Shown here piece after piece: positions 1 through 8,879 of a DNA stretch of 64,000 nt. Origin of the DNA: Caballeronia sp. BR00000012568055 (GTDB taxonomy: Bacteria > Pseudomonadota > Gammaproteobacteria > Burkholderiales > Burkholderiaceae); the NCBI RefSeq assembly GCF_029439455.1, contig NZ_JAQFVG010000324.1, positions 75,852-139,851 of the forward strand, in the 5' to 3' direction. Position 1 is the first letter of the stretch, and every line of letters begins with the position of its first letter. A program made the position numbers and the translations under genes. The notes under the pieces are model-generated. The model ran no database searches. It was not told where the DNA came from and worked only from the letters and a program-made list of their open reading frames with translations.

Positions 1-105
1 GCGCCCGAACAGGCCGAATGAGGCATACGTGATACAGATGGCGAGCAGCAGCCAGCGCGGCAGGGCGCTGGTGGCGGAGGCGGTCAGACGAACGACAGAT
101 CGCAT
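1..105 (-). CDS. N-terminus of a PMT/ArnT-type membrane glycosyltransferase (partial)
   Basis: Only the first 35 codons lie in the window; the rest continues past the left edge. The peptide starts MRSVVRL, has a hydrophobic first membrane segment (about residues 15-31, LPRWLLLAICITYASF) and reaches GLFGR at the edge. A first helix ending in an FGLFGR-like motif is typical of GT39/ArnT-family transferases that use lipid-linked sugars in the inner membrane. Gene order next to rpmE2 in Burkholderia agrees with this. No clear ribosome binding site precedes the chosen ATG, so the start and the family are tentative. Confidence 0.45.
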   Translation of the reverse strand, partial: MRSVVRLTASATSALPRWLLLAICITYASFGLFGR

Positions 106-318
106 GCGATAAGGCTTTGGAGGAGAGACGGGCCGCAAGTCATGCTGGAATGCGTGTTTTCTGACGCGGCGGGGTCGAAGCATCCGGCATTGTAGTCGCG
201 CGTGGGGGACGCGTCACCGCGCGCCGGGCCGCAGGTAACGATGCGCAACACTCTTTACGCGTGACCTCAGCAATGGCAATGCCGCGTAAGGAACTGATAT
301 AGACAATGTGCAGAGACA

Positions 319-354
319 AAAAAGGGCAGCAAAAAGGGCAGCAAAAAGGGCAGC
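319..354. repeat. Three tandem 12-bp copies of a terminator arm
   Basis: The unit aaaaagggcagc occurs three times in a row (319-330, 331-342, 343-354). Only the third copy has its partner arm immediately beside it (359-370). On the minus strand this reads as one left arm followed by three equivalent right arms, each ending in a U tract, so the terminator can fold in three registers. Confidence 0.9.
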
Positions 355-370
355 CTGAGCTGCCCTTTTT
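343..370 (-). terminator. Rho-independent terminator of rpmE2
   Basis: A 12-bp perfect stem (343-354 with 359-370) with a 4-nt loop begins about 20 bases past the rpmE2 stop codon. Read on the minus strand it ends in a run of five U. Because A and T runs flank both arms it could also work for transcripts from the other side. The gap 106-391 holds nothing else I can name. Confidence 0.85.
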
Positions 371-391
371 CGCTGAACCTTAAAGCCCGAC

Positions 392-646
392 TTACTTCTT
401 GGTGGAGAAGCGTGCGAACTTGTTGTTGAACTTTTCGACGCGGCCGGCCGTGTCCATGATCTTTTGCTGACCGGTGTAGAACGGGTGCGATTCCGACGAC
501 ACTTCGATCTTTGCCAGCGGGTACGTCTTGCCTTCGAATTCGGCGGTTTCGCGCGTCTGGATGGTCGAGCGAGTTACGAACTTGAAGTCGTTCGACATGT
601 CGATGAACAGAACTTCGCGGTAATCCGGGTGAATGCCTGCTTTCAT
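392..646 (-). CDS. rpmE2: 50S ribosomal protein L31, type B
   Basis: An 84-residue protein of the large ribosomal subunit. The opening [12 protein letters not shown] and the central [10 protein letters not shown] are typical of L31. It is the longer type B form and has no cysteine at all, so it lacks the zinc-binding CxxC motif of type A L31. In many bacteria the zinc-free form replaces the zinc form under zinc limitation; I saw no recognisable Zur box here. It has its own promoter and terminator, so it is probably monocistronic between mtfA and the glycosyltransferase gene. The ATG follows AGGAAACACC, a reasonable ribosome binding site. Confidence 0.95.
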   Translation of the reverse strand: MKAGIHPDYREVLFIDMSNDFKFVTRSTIQTRETAEFEGKTYPLAKIEVSSESHPFYTGQQKIMDTAGRVEKFNNKFARFSTKK

Positions 647-741
647 GGTGTTTCCTGGTATCTGGCGGTAGCCAACTCGCTGCGCTTTCGGTTTGAAAAA
701 GCGGCCTTAGCGGGTCACTTGCCTAGGGTCGAAAAACGGCG

Positions 742-750
742 ATTATGCCA
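742..750 (-). promoter_or_regulatory. Probable extended -10 promoter of rpmE2
   Basis: On the minus strand this reads TGG-CATAAT, an extended -10 element about 95 bases before the rpmE2 start. A weak -35 (TGTCAA) lies 16 bases upstream. It leaves a leader of roughly 90 nt before the ATG. Confidence 0.5.
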
Positions 751-755
751 GAAAA

Positions 756-1628
756 TCAGTCGGTTGACATCTTTTTTGCAGGTTCAGTCGAGTGCGCCGA
801 GAGCGCGCCAACCGCGGCGGGATCCTGTCTGTAATACCGCGCCAGCAGCCGATAAAGCTCCGGATAGTCCTTCTCGAAGGCTTGCGGCGTCACGAACAGC
901 GCCTCGCTGCACACGGCAAAAAACTCCGACGGATGATCCGTCGCATACGGATCGATCAGCGAATCGCGCTCGAAACGGCTCCAGCGCCGCTCCGGCACGG
1001 CATCGACGCGGGCGCAAAACTGGTCGTAGGCGTTGTCGAAGATATCGGCCCAGGCGGTGGAATCGAGCGGCGCGTGCCATTTGCGGAATAAGGGCGGATG
1101 CCCGTCCGCTTCGCCGTTCAGCATATCGATCTTGTGCGCGAATTCGTGGATGACGACGTTGTACGCGTCGGAGCCATCGGCCATTTGCGCGTCTTCCCAC
1201 GACAGCACCACCGGACCTCCTTCCCACGCTTCGCCGCTGGCATCGTGTTCGACTTCGTGGACCACGCCGTCTTCATCCTCCACCGTCTTGCGGATGATGA
1301 ACTCGCCCGGATAGACGATCACGCCTACCCATCCGCGATACAAATCGAGATCGAGATTGAGCACCGGCAAACACGCCTGCGCCGCGATCGCGACGATCAT
1401 CTGATCGGTCAGTTCGAGATCGTGCGCAGTCGAAAACTCTTTCTGCGCGATGAACAGACTGGCGAGATCGCGCAGGCGCTGAATATCGTCCGCGTTCAGA
1501 TGGGCGAAGAAGGGATACGCGTCAAGCGTGGCGCGCCACAGGGCGTCATCGATCGCGTATTTGCGCAGCGCGCGCTCGCGGCGTTGCGCGCCGAACCAGC
1601 GGGAAAAGGGATTTAGGGGATTGGCCAT
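756..1628 (-). CDS. mtfA: MtfA-type zinc metallopeptidase (M90 family)
   Basis: A 290-residue cytosolic protein with the metallopeptidase motif HEFAHKID at residues 161-168 and a downstream SEFFA (Glu235), the expected third zinc ligand of the MtfA/M90 family. In E. coli MtfA binds the repressor Mlc and so affects the glucose phosphotransferase system. Whether that partner exists here cannot be seen. It is a little longer than the E. coli protein (about 265 residues), mostly through an acidic insert near residues 115-135 (KTVEDEDG, then VEHDASG) and a polar tail. It lies downstream of rho on the same strand but behind a strong terminator, so it is likely transcribed on its own. Confidence 0.88.
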   Translation of the reverse strand: MANPLNPFSRWFGAQRRERALRKYAIDDALWRATLDAYPFFAHLNADDIQRLRDLASLFIAQKEFSTAHDLELTDQMIVAIAAQACLPVLNLDLDLYRGWVGVIVYPGEFIIRKTVEDEDGVVHEVEHDASGEAWEGGPVVLSWEDAQMADGSDAYNVVIHEFAHKIDMLNGEADGHPPLFRKWHAPLDSTAWADIFDNAYDQFCARVDAVPERRWSRFERDSLIDPYATDHPSEFFAVCSEALFVTPQAFEKDYPELYRLLARYYRQDPAAVGALSAHSTEPAKKMSTD

Positions 1629-1680
1629 CGTGCGGTCCGGATGCTAAAGACAGACGGCAATTGTACGCAGCGCGAACAAC

Positions 1681-1710
1681 AAAAAACCGCCTGACGAAGC
1701 AGGCGGTTTT
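1681..1710 (-). terminator. Rho-independent terminator after rho
   Basis: The stem ccgcctg/caggcgg is flanked by A6 on one side and T4 on the other, 24 bases past the rho stop codon. It is nearly symmetric but well placed to end the rho transcript and separate it from mtfA. Confidence 0.85.
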
Positions 1711-1733
1711 ATCGAACGCAGACGCAACACGGA

Positions 1734-2999
1734 TCAGGAACCGCCGCGACGCATCATGTCGAAGAACTCGGAATTGCCCTTCGTCTGACGGATCTTGTCG
1801 AGCAGGAATTCCATCGCTTCGACTTCGTCCATGTCGTGAATGAACTTGCGCAGCACCCAGACTTTTTGCAGCACATCCGGCTTGATCAGCAGTTCTTCGC
1901 GACGCGTGCCCGACTTGTTCAGATTGATTGACGGATACACACGCTTTTCAGCCAGACGACGTTCGAGGTGCACTTCCATATTGCCGGTGCCCTTGAACTC
2001 TTCGTAGATCACGTCGTCCATGCGGCTGCCGGTTTCGATCAGCGCCGTGCCGATGATGGTCAGCGAACCGCCTTCCTCGATATTCCGCGCAGCTCCAAAG
2101 AAACGCTTCGGACGTTGAAGCGCGTTGGCATCGACACCGCCGGTCAGCACCTTGCCGGACGCCGGCACCACCGTGTTGTAGGCGCGCGCCAGACGCGTGA
2201 TGGAGTCGAGCAGAATCACGACGTCGTGCTTCATTTCGACCAGACGCTTGGCCTTTTCGATGACCATTTCGGCCACTTGCACGTGACGCGCGGCCGGTTC
2301 ATCGAACGTGGAAGCGATGACTTCGCCGCGCACCGAGCGCTGCATTTCGGTCACTTCTTCAGGACGTTCGTCGATCAGCAGCACGAACAGGATGACGTCC
2401 GGATGATTCGACTTCACCGCATGCGCAATATGCTGAAGCATCACGGTCTTGCCCGACTTCGGCGACGCCACCAGCAAGCCGCGCTGGCCCTTGCCGATCG
2501 GCGCGATCATATCGATGATCCGGCCCGTGACGTTTTCCTCGCCGCGCATTTCGCGTTCGAGCGGCAGCGGCTTGTTCGGATGCAGCGGCGTGAGGTTCTC
2601 GAACATGATCTTATGTTTCGAGGCCTCAGGCGGCTGACCATTGACTTTATCGACCTTCACCAGCGCGAAATAACGCTCGCCGTCTTTCGGCGTACGTACT
2701 TCACCTTCGATGGTGTCGCCCGTGTGAAGATTGAAACGGCGAATCTGTGACGGGCTGATATAGATATCGTCCGTGCTCGCGAGATACGACGTCTCGGGTG
2801 AGCGCAAGAAGCCGAAGCCGTCGGGCAGCACTTCGAGGGTGCCGTCGCCGAAAATCGTGTCGCCAGCTTTGGCGCGCTTTTTTAGAATCGCGAACATCAG
2901 TTCCTGCTTGCGCAGGCGGTTCGCATTTTCGATCTCGAGGCCATTGGCCATCTCGATCAGTGCAGACACGTGCTGAGACTTGAGCTCGGATAAATGCAT
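1734..2999 (-). CDS. rho: Transcription termination factor Rho
   Basis: A 421-residue hexameric RNA helicase/ATPase (E. coli Rho is 419). The start [11 protein letters not shown] is typical of betaproteobacterial Rho. The N-terminal RNA-binding OSB fold spans roughly 50-120 and includes GFGFLRS. The ATPase core has Walker A ASPKSGKT at 178-185, Walker B VILLD near 261-265, and the Q-loop LTGGVD at 285-290. It terminates unstructured C-rich transcripts and many untranslated ones. It is a single gene between trxA and mtfA with its own upstream region and a downstream terminator. Full length with all motifs intact. Confidence 0.98.
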   Translation of the reverse strand: MHLSELKSQHVSALIEMANGLEIENANRLRKQELMFAILKKRAKAGDTIFGDGTLEVLPDGFGFLRSPETSYLASTDDIYISPSQIRRFNLHTGDTIEGEVRTPKDGERYFALVKVDKVNGQPPEASKHKIMFENLTPLHPNKPLPLEREMRGEENVTGRIIDMIAPIGKGQRGLLVASPKSGKTVMLQHIAHAVKSNHPDVILFVLLIDERPEEVTEMQRSVRGEVIASTFDEPAARHVQVAEMVIEKAKRLVEMKHDVVILLDSITRLARAYNTVVPASGKVLTGGVDANALQRPKRFFGAARNIEEGGSLTIIGTALIETGSRMDDVIYEEFKGTGNMEVHLERRLAEKRVYPSINLNKSGTRREELLIKPDVLQKVWVLRKFIHDMDEVEAMEFLLDKIRQTKGNSEFFDMMRRGGS

Positions 3000-3095
3000 A
3001 CGGATTTCCCGCCAGGGAGAGAGGTGCGACAGAAAGATTTGGGAGAAGAGGTGAGCGGAACCGCTCTAGGACTTAGTACTTCTTGAACTCTTGTG

Positions 3096-3104
3096 AATAT
3101 AGCA
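3096..3104 (-). promoter_or_regulatory. Probable extended -10 promoter of rho
   Basis: On the minus strand this reads TGC-TATATT, a good extended -10 about 100 bases before the rho ATG. No convincing -35 precedes it. The leader is long and purine-poor, which would fit the known autoregulation of rho by attenuation in other bacteria, but that is inference. Confidence 0.45.
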
Positions 3105-3154
3105 TAGCACACGCCGCGCGGGCCTCGGATAAGGCGAGGTCGGGGCTTCTCGAT

Positions 3155-3180
3155 CCGATGTTGTCGGTAAACAACATCGG
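3155..3180 (-). terminator. Stem-loop between trxA and rho (second hairpin)
   Basis: A perfect 10-bp stem (3155-3164 with 3171-3180, ccgatgttgt/acaacatcgg) and a 6-nt loop. No U tract follows on either strand, so it may stabilise the trxA mRNA 3' end rather than act as an intrinsic terminator. Confidence 0.45.
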
Positions 3181-3199
3181 CGGGCCATGCCTGGATGCC

Positions 3200-3232
3200 G
3201 AAGACGCTTTAACCAGAGATCAAAGCGTCTTC
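3200..3232 (-). terminator. Stem-loop just after trxA
   Basis: An 11-bp perfect stem (3200-3210 with 3222-3232) begins about 12 bases past the trxA stop codon. A clear U run is missing, so intrinsic termination is uncertain. Together with the hairpin at 3155-3180 it forms a tandem pair. Confidence 0.55.
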
Positions 3233-3243
3233 ATCGGATGCTT

Positions 3244-3570
3244 TTACAGGTTGCTGTCGAGGAACGCGGTGAGTTGCGACTTCGACAATGCGCCGACCTT
3301 TTGCGCGGCCACGGCGCCATTCTTGAACAGGATCAGCGTGGGAATACCGCGCACGCCGAACTTCACCGGCGTGGACTGATGTTCGTCCACATTGATCTTC
3401 GCGATCTGCAGGCGATCGCCATAATCCTTCGCGACTTCGTCGAGGATCGGGGCAATCATCTTGCACGGACCGCACCACTCGGCCCAGAAGTCGAGCAGGA
3501 CAGGTTTATCCGACTTGACGACGTCCTGTTCGAAGGACGCGTCGCTGATGTGCTTGATTGATTCGCTCAT
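3244..3570 (-). CDS. trxA: Thioredoxin
   Basis: A 108-residue thioredoxin that reduces protein disulfides in the cytosol with electrons from thioredoxin reductase. The active site WCGPC is at 32-36 and the cis-proline is in GIPT (Pro77). The length matches E. coli TrxA. The frame stays open upstream to 3738, but those 56 residues are not thioredoxin-like; the start [10 protein letters not shown] fits the family. The neighbour order trxA-rho is widespread in proteobacteria, though here the two are separated by tandem hairpins and a promoter-like site. Confidence 0.97.
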   Translation of the reverse strand: MSESIKHISDASFEQDVVKSDKPVLLDFWAEWCGPCKMIAPILDEVAKDYGDRLQIAKINVDEHQSTPVKFGVRGIPTLILFKNGAVAAQKVGALSKSQLTAFLDSNL

Positions 3571-3916
3571 TGTCTGAATACCTCTAGGGATTCGAGGCCC
3601 GCGTTTGATTGCTCGCCACGATACATCAAAACTGAAAAAAGTTACGTCGCCTGACGGGCCGGAGAAGGGCAGAACAGGCCCGTTCGCCGTGCGCCAAAAA
3701 GGCTCGCGCAAGGCTGCAAATGATCCGCGACGGGGCATCGACCAATCATTAATGCCCCGTTCACGCGTGATTCACATTGCATCTTAGCCTACTTTGCTAT
3801 CCGTTGCCGGGTGCCGATAGGGACGATATGAGGCTTCAAATACGGAGTGCAAGAGGTGGTTTCACACGATGTTAGAGGCTATCGGACGGATAGGCGCGCG
3901 TGCTATGATTCGTCGT
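3571..3916. other. Intergenic region between divergent trxA and ffs
   Basis: No gene is seen in this 346-base gap. It must hold the divergent promoters for trxA and the SRP RNA. It also contains an 8-bp inverted repeat (cggggcat at 3731-3738, atgccccg at 3752-3759) with a 13-base loop whose role is unknown. Confidence 0.6.
3904..3909 (+). promoter_or_regulatory. -10 element of ffs
   Basis: TATGAT preceded by TG with one base between (TGC-TATGAT, an extended -10). It lies 7 bases before the predicted 5' end of the 4.5S RNA, the right distance for transcription to start there. A consensus -35 is not obvious. Confidence 0.6.
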
Positions 3917-4012
3917 GACGGGCCTCCTCGCATGGTGGCGCGGTCAACCTGGTCAGGTCGGGAACGAAGCAGCCACAGCCGTTTTCTACCAGTGCCGAGG
4001 GTCGGGCTCGTC
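3917..4012 (+). ncRNA. ffs: 4.5S signal recognition particle RNA (small bacterial type)
   Basis: The conserved SRP tip is plain: ggtcaggtcgggaacgaagc then agcc around 3951-3974, containing the GGTCAGG and GAAGCAGCC blocks bound by Ffh. The ends pair perfectly with G-U tolerance (gacgggcct 3917-3925 with gggctcgtc 4004-4012), giving a hairpin RNA of about 96 nt, a little shorter than E. coli 4.5S (114 nt). It acts with Ffh to deliver nascent membrane proteins to FtsY. T-rich sequence (4019-4050) follows and probably terminates it. Its place just before dnaX is common in betaproteobacteria. Ends are inferred from pairing and may be off by a few bases. Confidence 0.92.
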
Positions 4013-4164
4013 ACCTTCCGCTTTTCTCTGCATTTTCTTTTTTCTCCCCGCGTTTTCTCCTATCTCTTCGCTGCTTTTCGGCGTGATTTTTTCACGGCTC
4101 GAATGCGCGTATCGGCGCTGGTTTGCGGCATTTGACGCGAGTCGTTGCTGATACAATTTCGCGC

Positions 4165-6330
4165 ATGACCTATCAAGTTCTCGCACGCAAATGGCGGCCG
4201 AAATCGTTCGAGTCGCTCGTCGGCCAGGAGCACGTCGTTCGTGCGCTTACGCACGCGCTCGACGGCGGCCGCCTGCATCACGCGTATCTGTTCACGGGTA
4301 CGCGCGGTGTCGGCAAAACCACGCTGTCGCGCATCTTTGCGAAGGCGCTCAACTGTGAAACCGGCGTGACATCCAAGCCGTGTGGCGTATGCCGCGCGTG
4401 CCGGGAAATCGACGAAGGTCGTTTCGTCGATTATGTCGAGATGGATGCGGCGAGCAATCGCGGTGTCGATGAAATGGCGGCGCTGCTGGAGCGCGCGGTC
4501 TACGCACCGGTCGATGCGCGCTTCAAGGTCTATATGATCGACGAAGTGCACATGCTCACCAACCACGCCTTCAACGCCATGTTGAAGACGCTGGAAGAAC
4601 CGCCGCCGCACGTCAAATTCATTCTCGCGACCACCGATCCGCAGAAGATTCCGGTCACGGTGTTGTCGCGCTGTCTTCAGTTCAATCTGAAGCAGATGCC
4701 GGCGGGGCATATCGTCACGCATCTGGAGAATATTCTCGGGCAGGAGCAGATCGCGTTCGAGCCGCAGGCGCTGCGGCTTTTGTCGCGCGCGGCGGATGGC
4801 TCCATGCGTGACGCGCTTTCTCTGACCGATCAGGCCATTGCGTATTCGGCCAATCAGGTGACCGAGGAAGCGGTGCGCGGCATGCTCGGCGCGCTGGATC
4901 AAAGCTATCTGATTCGTCTCATCGATGCCCTCGCCGCGAGCGATGGCGCGCTGGTGCTTTCCATCGCGGATGAAATGGCTTTGCGCAGCCTGTCGTTCTC
5001 GACGGCGCTTCAGGATCTGGCGAGTTTGCTGCATCGAATTGCGTGGGGGCAGTTTGCGCCGGCATCGGTGCTCGATGAGTGGCCCGAAGCGGAAGATATT
5101 CGTCGATTCGCCGAGATGCTGTCGGCGGAGCAGGTTCAGTTGTTGTATCAGATCGCGACGGTCGGACGGGGCGAACTGGGCCTCGCGCCCGATGAATACG
5201 CCGGCTTCACGATGACGCTGCTGCGCATGCTCGCGTTCGAACCCGCGGGTGGACCGGGCGGCGGTGGTGGTGGCGTCGCGGTGGATGCGCCAACGGGTGC
5301 GAAGGGTGCGCGTGCTGCAGCGCCGGTCGCTGCTGCGGCTTCTGCAACGCCGATAGCCAAAACGCCTGCGCCGGTCGTGGAAGTGAAAGTGCAGGCTCCT
5401 CCGGTACGCGAAATCGAAACGCCGCCGCCCGAGCCGACCGCGCCTGCTGTCGCTGTCCGTCAGGCCACCGAAGAAATTGTTAAGGAAGCGCCGGAACCGG
5501 TATCGCGCGGAGCGGGCGGTGCGAGCGCAGCGCTGGATGTATTGCGCAGCGCGGGTATGCGTCTCTCGTCGGACAGAGGCGGGCGTGCGGCACCGGCGGC
5601 AACGCCGAAGCCCGTCGCAGCAGCCAAACCGGCACCGCAAGTGAAAGCGCCGACGCCGCGCGAACCCGCAGCGCAAGCGCCCGCGCCACAGCCGAAGCAA
5701 GCAAGAGAATCGAACGTCGTGCCGCCGTGGGAAGAGATGCCACCGGACGACTATCAACCGGCATCGTCGGAAGATGCGTACTTCGGCCCGCCCGACGACG
5801 GCTTCGTGCCCGCCTTCGAAAGCGGTCCCGACGATATGCGTTTCGACGCCGCACCCGCTGCCGCACCCGCACCGAAAATCGATACGACACCGCTGCCGCC
5901 CGCCGTTCCGCTCGATGCCATCGGCGTGGATATCGAATGGCCCGCGCTCGCGGTCGATCTGCCGCTGAAGGGCGTGTCCTACCAGCTCGCTTTCAACAGC
6001 GAACTGACCGCCTGCGACGCGAACTCGATCACCCTCGCCGTACCCGTGCAGATGTACACCGATGCATCGCATGTGGCGAAACTCAAGGCCGCGCTCGCCG
6101 AGAAACTGGGCCGCGCGCTCGAAGTCAACGTCAGCGTCGCGCCCGCGCGCCGCACAGCCGCCGCGCTCGATGCCGCCGACCGCGCGCGTCGTCAGCAGGA
6201 AGCCGAGCAGGAAATCAGGCAGGACCCGTTCGTGCAATCGCTGATCCGCGATTTCGGCGCGAGCATCGTTCAAGGTTCGATCAAGCCGATCGCGGGCGAC
6301 GCGGCGGGTTCCGCCGCACGCGCACGTTAA
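4165..6330 (+). CDS. dnaX: DNA polymerase III subunit tau (and gamma)
   Basis: A 721-residue clamp-loader ATPase that dimerises the replicative polymerase. Start [15 protein letters not shown] is the family's usual one; the frame is open 14 codons further up. It shows Walker A GTRGVGKT at 45-52, zinc-binding cysteines 64, 73, 76 and 79, Walker B DEVH at 126-129 and sensor SRC at 168-170. From about 365 to 590 runs an Ala/Pro-rich linker, then the conserved tau C-terminal domain that binds polymerase alpha and DnaB. I see no A-rich slippery sequence like the E. coli frameshift site, so a gamma product, if made, would arise some other way. It leads ybaB and recR on the same strand. Confidence 0.97.
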   Translation: MTYQVLARKWRPKSFESLVGQEHVVRALTHALDGGRLHHAYLFTGTRGVGKTTLSRIFAKALNCETGVTSKPCGVCRACREIDEGRFVDYVEMDAASNRGVDEMAALLERAVYAPVDARFKVYMIDEVHMLTNHAFNAMLKTLEEPPPHVKFILATTDPQKIPVTVLSRCLQFNLKQMPAGHIVTHLENILGQEQIAFEPQALRLLSRAADGSMRDALSLTDQAIAYSANQVTEEAVRGMLGALDQSYLIRLIDALAASDGALVLSIADEMALRSLSFSTALQDLASLLHRIAWGQFAPASVLDEWPEAEDIRRFAEMLSAEQVQLLYQIATVGRGELGLAPDEYAGFTMTLLRMLAFEPAGGPGGGGGGVAVDAPTGAKGARAAAPVAAAASATPIAKTPAPVVEVKVQAPPVREIETPPPEPTAPAVAVRQATEEIVKEAPEPVSRGAGGASAALDVLRSAGMRLSSDRGGRAAPAATPKPVAAAKPAPQVKAPTPREPAAQAPAPQPKQARESNVVPPWEEMPPDDYQPASSEDAYFGPPDDGFVPAFESGPDDMRFDAAPAAAPAPKIDTTPLPPAVPLDAIGVDIEWPALAVDLPLKGVSYQLAFNSELTACDANSITLAVPVQMYTDASHVAKLKAALAEKLGRALEVNVSVAPARRTAAALDAADRARRQQEAEQEIRQDPFVQSLIRDFGASIVQGSIKPIAGDAAGSAARAR

Positions 6331-6400
6331 GAGCCAACACCATTTCCGGGCGCGCAGACATCACGCGCGCCCGTCCGTTATCAAGCACCAAGGAGCCATC

Positions 6401-6727
6401 ATGATGAAGAACCAACTCGCCGGGCTGATGAAGCAAGCTCAGCAAATGCAGGAAAACATGAAGAAGATGCAGGACCAGCTCGCGCTGATCGAGGTCGAGG
6501 GCCAGTCCGGCGCCGGTCTCGTGAAGGTGACCATGACCTGCAAGAACGACGTCAAGCGCGTGTCCATCGACCCGAGCCTGCTCGCGGACGATAAGGACAT
6601 GCTCGAAGATCTGGTCGCCGCCGCGTTCAACGACGCCGTGCGTAAGGCCGAAGCCACCACGCAGGAAAAGATGAGCGGCATGACCGCCGGCATGCCGATG
6701 CCGCCGGGATTCAAGCTGCCGTTCTAA
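6401..6727 (+). CDS. ybaB: YbaB/EbfC nucleoid-associated protein
   Basis: A 108-residue DNA-binding protein that dimerises as a tweezer. It opens with a Met/Gln-rich helix (residues 3-30) and the conserved [10 protein letters not shown] block typical of the family, and ends [10 protein letters not shown]. The strong ribosome binding site AAGGAG lies 6 bases before the ATG. The order dnaX-ybaB-recR is conserved across proteobacteria, suggesting a replication/repair link, and the three genes are likely co-transcribed. Confidence 0.95.
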   Translation: MMKNQLAGLMKQAQQMQENMKKMQDQLALIEVEGQSGAGLVKVTMTCKNDVKRVSIDPSLLADDKDMLEDLVAAAFNDAVRKAEATTQEKMSGMTAGMPMPPGFKLPF

Positions 6728-6774
6728 TCGTGCGCGTGCGCGCCGATGCGAAAGCGGCGCGTATCTGAGGACAC

Positions 6775-7371
6775 ATGAAACAACCTTCCGCTTTGTCGGC
6801 GCTCGTCGAAGCGCTGCGTGCGCTGCCCGGCGTCGGTCCCAAGTCGGCGCAGCGCATGGCGTATCACCTGATGCAGCACGATCGCGCGGGCGCTGAAAAG
6901 CTCGGCGCGTCGCTCTTGTTTGCCACCGAAAATCTCAAGCACTGCGAGATGTGCAACACCTTCACGGAAGCGCAAATCTGCGAAGTGTGCAGCGACGACG
7001 AGCGCGATCCGGCGCTCTTGTGCGTGGTCGAAACGCCTGCCGATCAGATCATGCTCGAACAGACGCTGACCTACAAAGGCCTGTATTTCGTGCTGATGGG
7101 GCGGCTCAGTCCGCTCGACGGCATCGGTCCGAAAGAGATTCACTTCGAACGCCTGATCAATCGCGCAATGGACGGCGTCGTGCAGGAAGTGGTGCTCGCC
7201 ACCAACTTCACGAACGAAGGCGAAGCGACGGCGCATTACCTCGCGCAGACGTTGAAATCGAAGGGGCTGAAGGTGACGCGGCTCGCGCGCGGTGTGCCGG
7301 TCGGCGGCGAACTGGAATATGTCGATGCGGGCACCATCGCGCGCGCCATGCTCGATCGCCGCTCCGTTTAA
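6775..7371 (+). CDS. recR: Recombination mediator RecR
   Basis: A 198-residue protein that works with RecO and RecF to load RecA on gapped DNA. It has an N-terminal helix-hairpin-helix ([16 protein letters not shown], 17-32), a C4 zinc finger (Cys57, 60, 69, 72) and a Toprim domain from about 80 (VVETPAD) to 175. The length matches E. coli RecR (201). It lies 47 bases after ybaB and 12 bases before the DUF1653 gene, so all are probably one transcript. Confidence 0.97.
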   Translation: MKQPSALSALVEALRALPGVGPKSAQRMAYHLMQHDRAGAEKLGASLLFATENLKHCEMCNTFTEAQICEVCSDDERDPALLCVVETPADQIMLEQTLTYKGLYFVLMGRLSPLDGIGPKEIHFERLINRAMDGVVQEVVLATNFTNEGEATAHYLAQTLKSKGLKVTRLARGVPVGGELEYVDAGTIARAMLDRRSV

Positions 7372-7383
7372 AGGAATCTCACC

Positions 7384-7608
7384 ATGACTGAACAAGAGGC
7401 GCTCAAAGACGCGACGCATCGTCATTACAAGGGCGGGTTGTATCGCGTGATCGGGGTGGCGCGGCACTCGGAAACCGAGGAATCGATGATCGTTTATGAA
7501 CATCTGTGGCCGCACGAGCGAGGTTTGTGGGTGCGTCCCGCCGCGATGCTCAACGAAACGCTCGCCGATGGCACGCCGCGTTTCAAGCCGCTCGATATCC
7601 CGCTCTAA
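7384..7608 (+). CDS. DUF1653 small protein
   Basis: A 74-residue cytosolic protein of the DUF1653 family. The signatures are HYKGGLYRVIGVARHSET near the start and MIVYEHLWP followed by LWVRPAAMLNE in the middle. Its biochemical role is not known. It begins 12 bases after recR and is followed 27 bases later by a CoA-transferase gene, so it may be the last gene of the dnaX operon or the first of the next. It is complete, with no odd features. Confidence 0.88.
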   Translation: MTEQEALKDATHRHYKGGLYRVIGVARHSETEESMIVYEHLWPHERGLWVRPAAMLNETLADGTPRFKPLDIPL

Positions 7609-7635
7609 AAGAACACATTCAACGGAGACACAGCC

Positions 7636-8838
7636 ATGAGCGCAACGGGACCACTCGCAGGCGTCAAGGTGCTGGAACTCGGCACGCTGATCGCCGGGCC
7701 GTTCGCCGCGCGCTTCATGGGCGAATTCGGCGCGGACGTCATCAAGATCGAAGATCCGAATGGCGGCGATCCGCTGCGCAAATGGCGCAAGCTTTATCCC
7801 GAAGTGGGCGGCACGTCGCTGTGGTGGGCGGTGCAGGCGCGCAACAAGAAATCCGTGACCGTCAATCTCAAAGCCGAGGAAGGCAAGGAGATCGTGCGGC
7901 GGCTGGCGAAGGAAGCGGATATCGTCGTCGAGGATTTCCGGCCGGGTTTGTTGGAAAAGCTCGGACTCGGTTACGAAGTGCTGGCCGCTGAAAATCCCGG
8001 TCTCGTGATGGTGCGATTGTCCGGTTATGGGCAGACCGGGCCGTATCGCGACCGTCCGGGTTTCGGTGCGATTGCCGAGTCGATGGGCGGCTTGCGGCAT
8101 ATCACCGGTTATCCGGATTTGCCGCCGCCGCGCATCGGTATTTCGATCGGCGATTCGATTGCGGCGCTGCATGGCGTGATCGGCGCGTTGATGGCGCTGC
8201 ATCATCGGCAAGTGAATGGCGGCAAAGGGCAGGTGGTCGATGTCGCGCTCTACGAAGCTGTCTTCAACATGATGGAAAGCGTGGTGCCCGAGTACGGCGT
8301 GTACGGCATGGTGCGCGAGCGGACCGGCGCGTCGCTGCCGGGAATCGTGCCGTCGAATACGTATCCGTGTCGCGATGGCAGCATCGTGATCGGCGGCAAT
8401 AGCGATCCCATTTTCAAGCGGCTGATGAATGCCATCGAACGCGACGATCTTGCCAACGATCCCGCGCTCGCATCGAATGATGGCCGCGTGCCGCGCACGC
8501 AGGAAATCGACGACGCCATCGCCGCGTGGCTCTCGACGCGCAGTATCGATGAAGCGCTCGCCGTGCTCAACGCCGCCGATGTGCCCGCGGGCCGCATCTA
8601 CAGCGTCGCCGATATGTTCACCGATCCGCAGTTCATCGCGCGGCAGATGTTGCAGCGTTTTCCGTGGCAGGACGGCCGCGAAATCACGCTGCCGAACGTG
8701 ACGCCGAAGTTATCGGAAACGCCGGGGGAAACGCGCTGGCTCGGTCCGCAACTCGGTGAACACACCGATGAAGTGCTTCAAACGCTCGGGTATCATCCCG
8801 ACGATATTGCGAGACTGCGCGCGGCCAAAATCATCTAA
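7636..8838 (+). CDS. Class III CoA-transferase (CaiB/BaiF family)
   Basis: A 400-residue enzyme that moves CoA between carboxylic acids. The start LAGVKVLELGTLIAGPF, the CoA-binding block GADVIKIEDPNGGDPLR (32-48) and ARNKKSVTVNLK (68-79) are diagnostic. Asp173 in GISIGDSIAAL sits where family members carry the catalytic aspartate. The substrate cannot be read from sequence. The three genes that follow encode an ABC importer, so it may activate the imported acid as a CoA thioester. A ribosome binding site (CGGAGA) lies 9 bases before the ATG. It differs from its housekeeping neighbours on the left and looks accessory. Confidence 0.9.
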   Translation: MSATGPLAGVKVLELGTLIAGPFAARFMGEFGADVIKIEDPNGGDPLRKWRKLYPEVGGTSLWWAVQARNKKSVTVNLKAEEGKEIVRRLAKEADIVVEDFRPGLLEKLGLGYEVLAAENPGLVMVRLSGYGQTGPYRDRPGFGAIAESMGGLRHITGYPDLPPPRIGISIGDSIAALHGVIGALMALHHRQVNGGKGQVVDVALYEAVFNMMESVVPEYGVYGMVRERTGASLPGIVPSNTYPCRDGSIVIGGNSDPIFKRLMNAIERDDLANDPALASNDGRVPRTQEIDDAIAAWLSTRSIDEALAVLNAADVPAGRIYSVADMFTDPQFIARQMLQRFPWQDGREITLPNVTPKLSETPGETRWLGPQLGEHTDEVLQTLGYHPDDIARLRAAKII

Positions 8839-8879
8839 AGCGCGCGCAAGAAAAGAAGAATTCCAAGGAGACAATAACG

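Noticed and set aside
3605..3787. Small open frame upstream of trxA
   Set aside because: No ribosome binding site, no similarity, and it overlaps the expected promoter region.
4060..6273. A 737-codon open frame antisense to dnaX
   Set aside because: Its sequence is rich in Arg, His and Cys as expected of the complement of high-GC coding DNA, and it covers a gene with strong family motifs.
6724..8211. A 495-codon open frame antisense to recR and the CoA-transferase gene
   Set aside because: Spans two well-supported genes on the other strand and has shadow composition.
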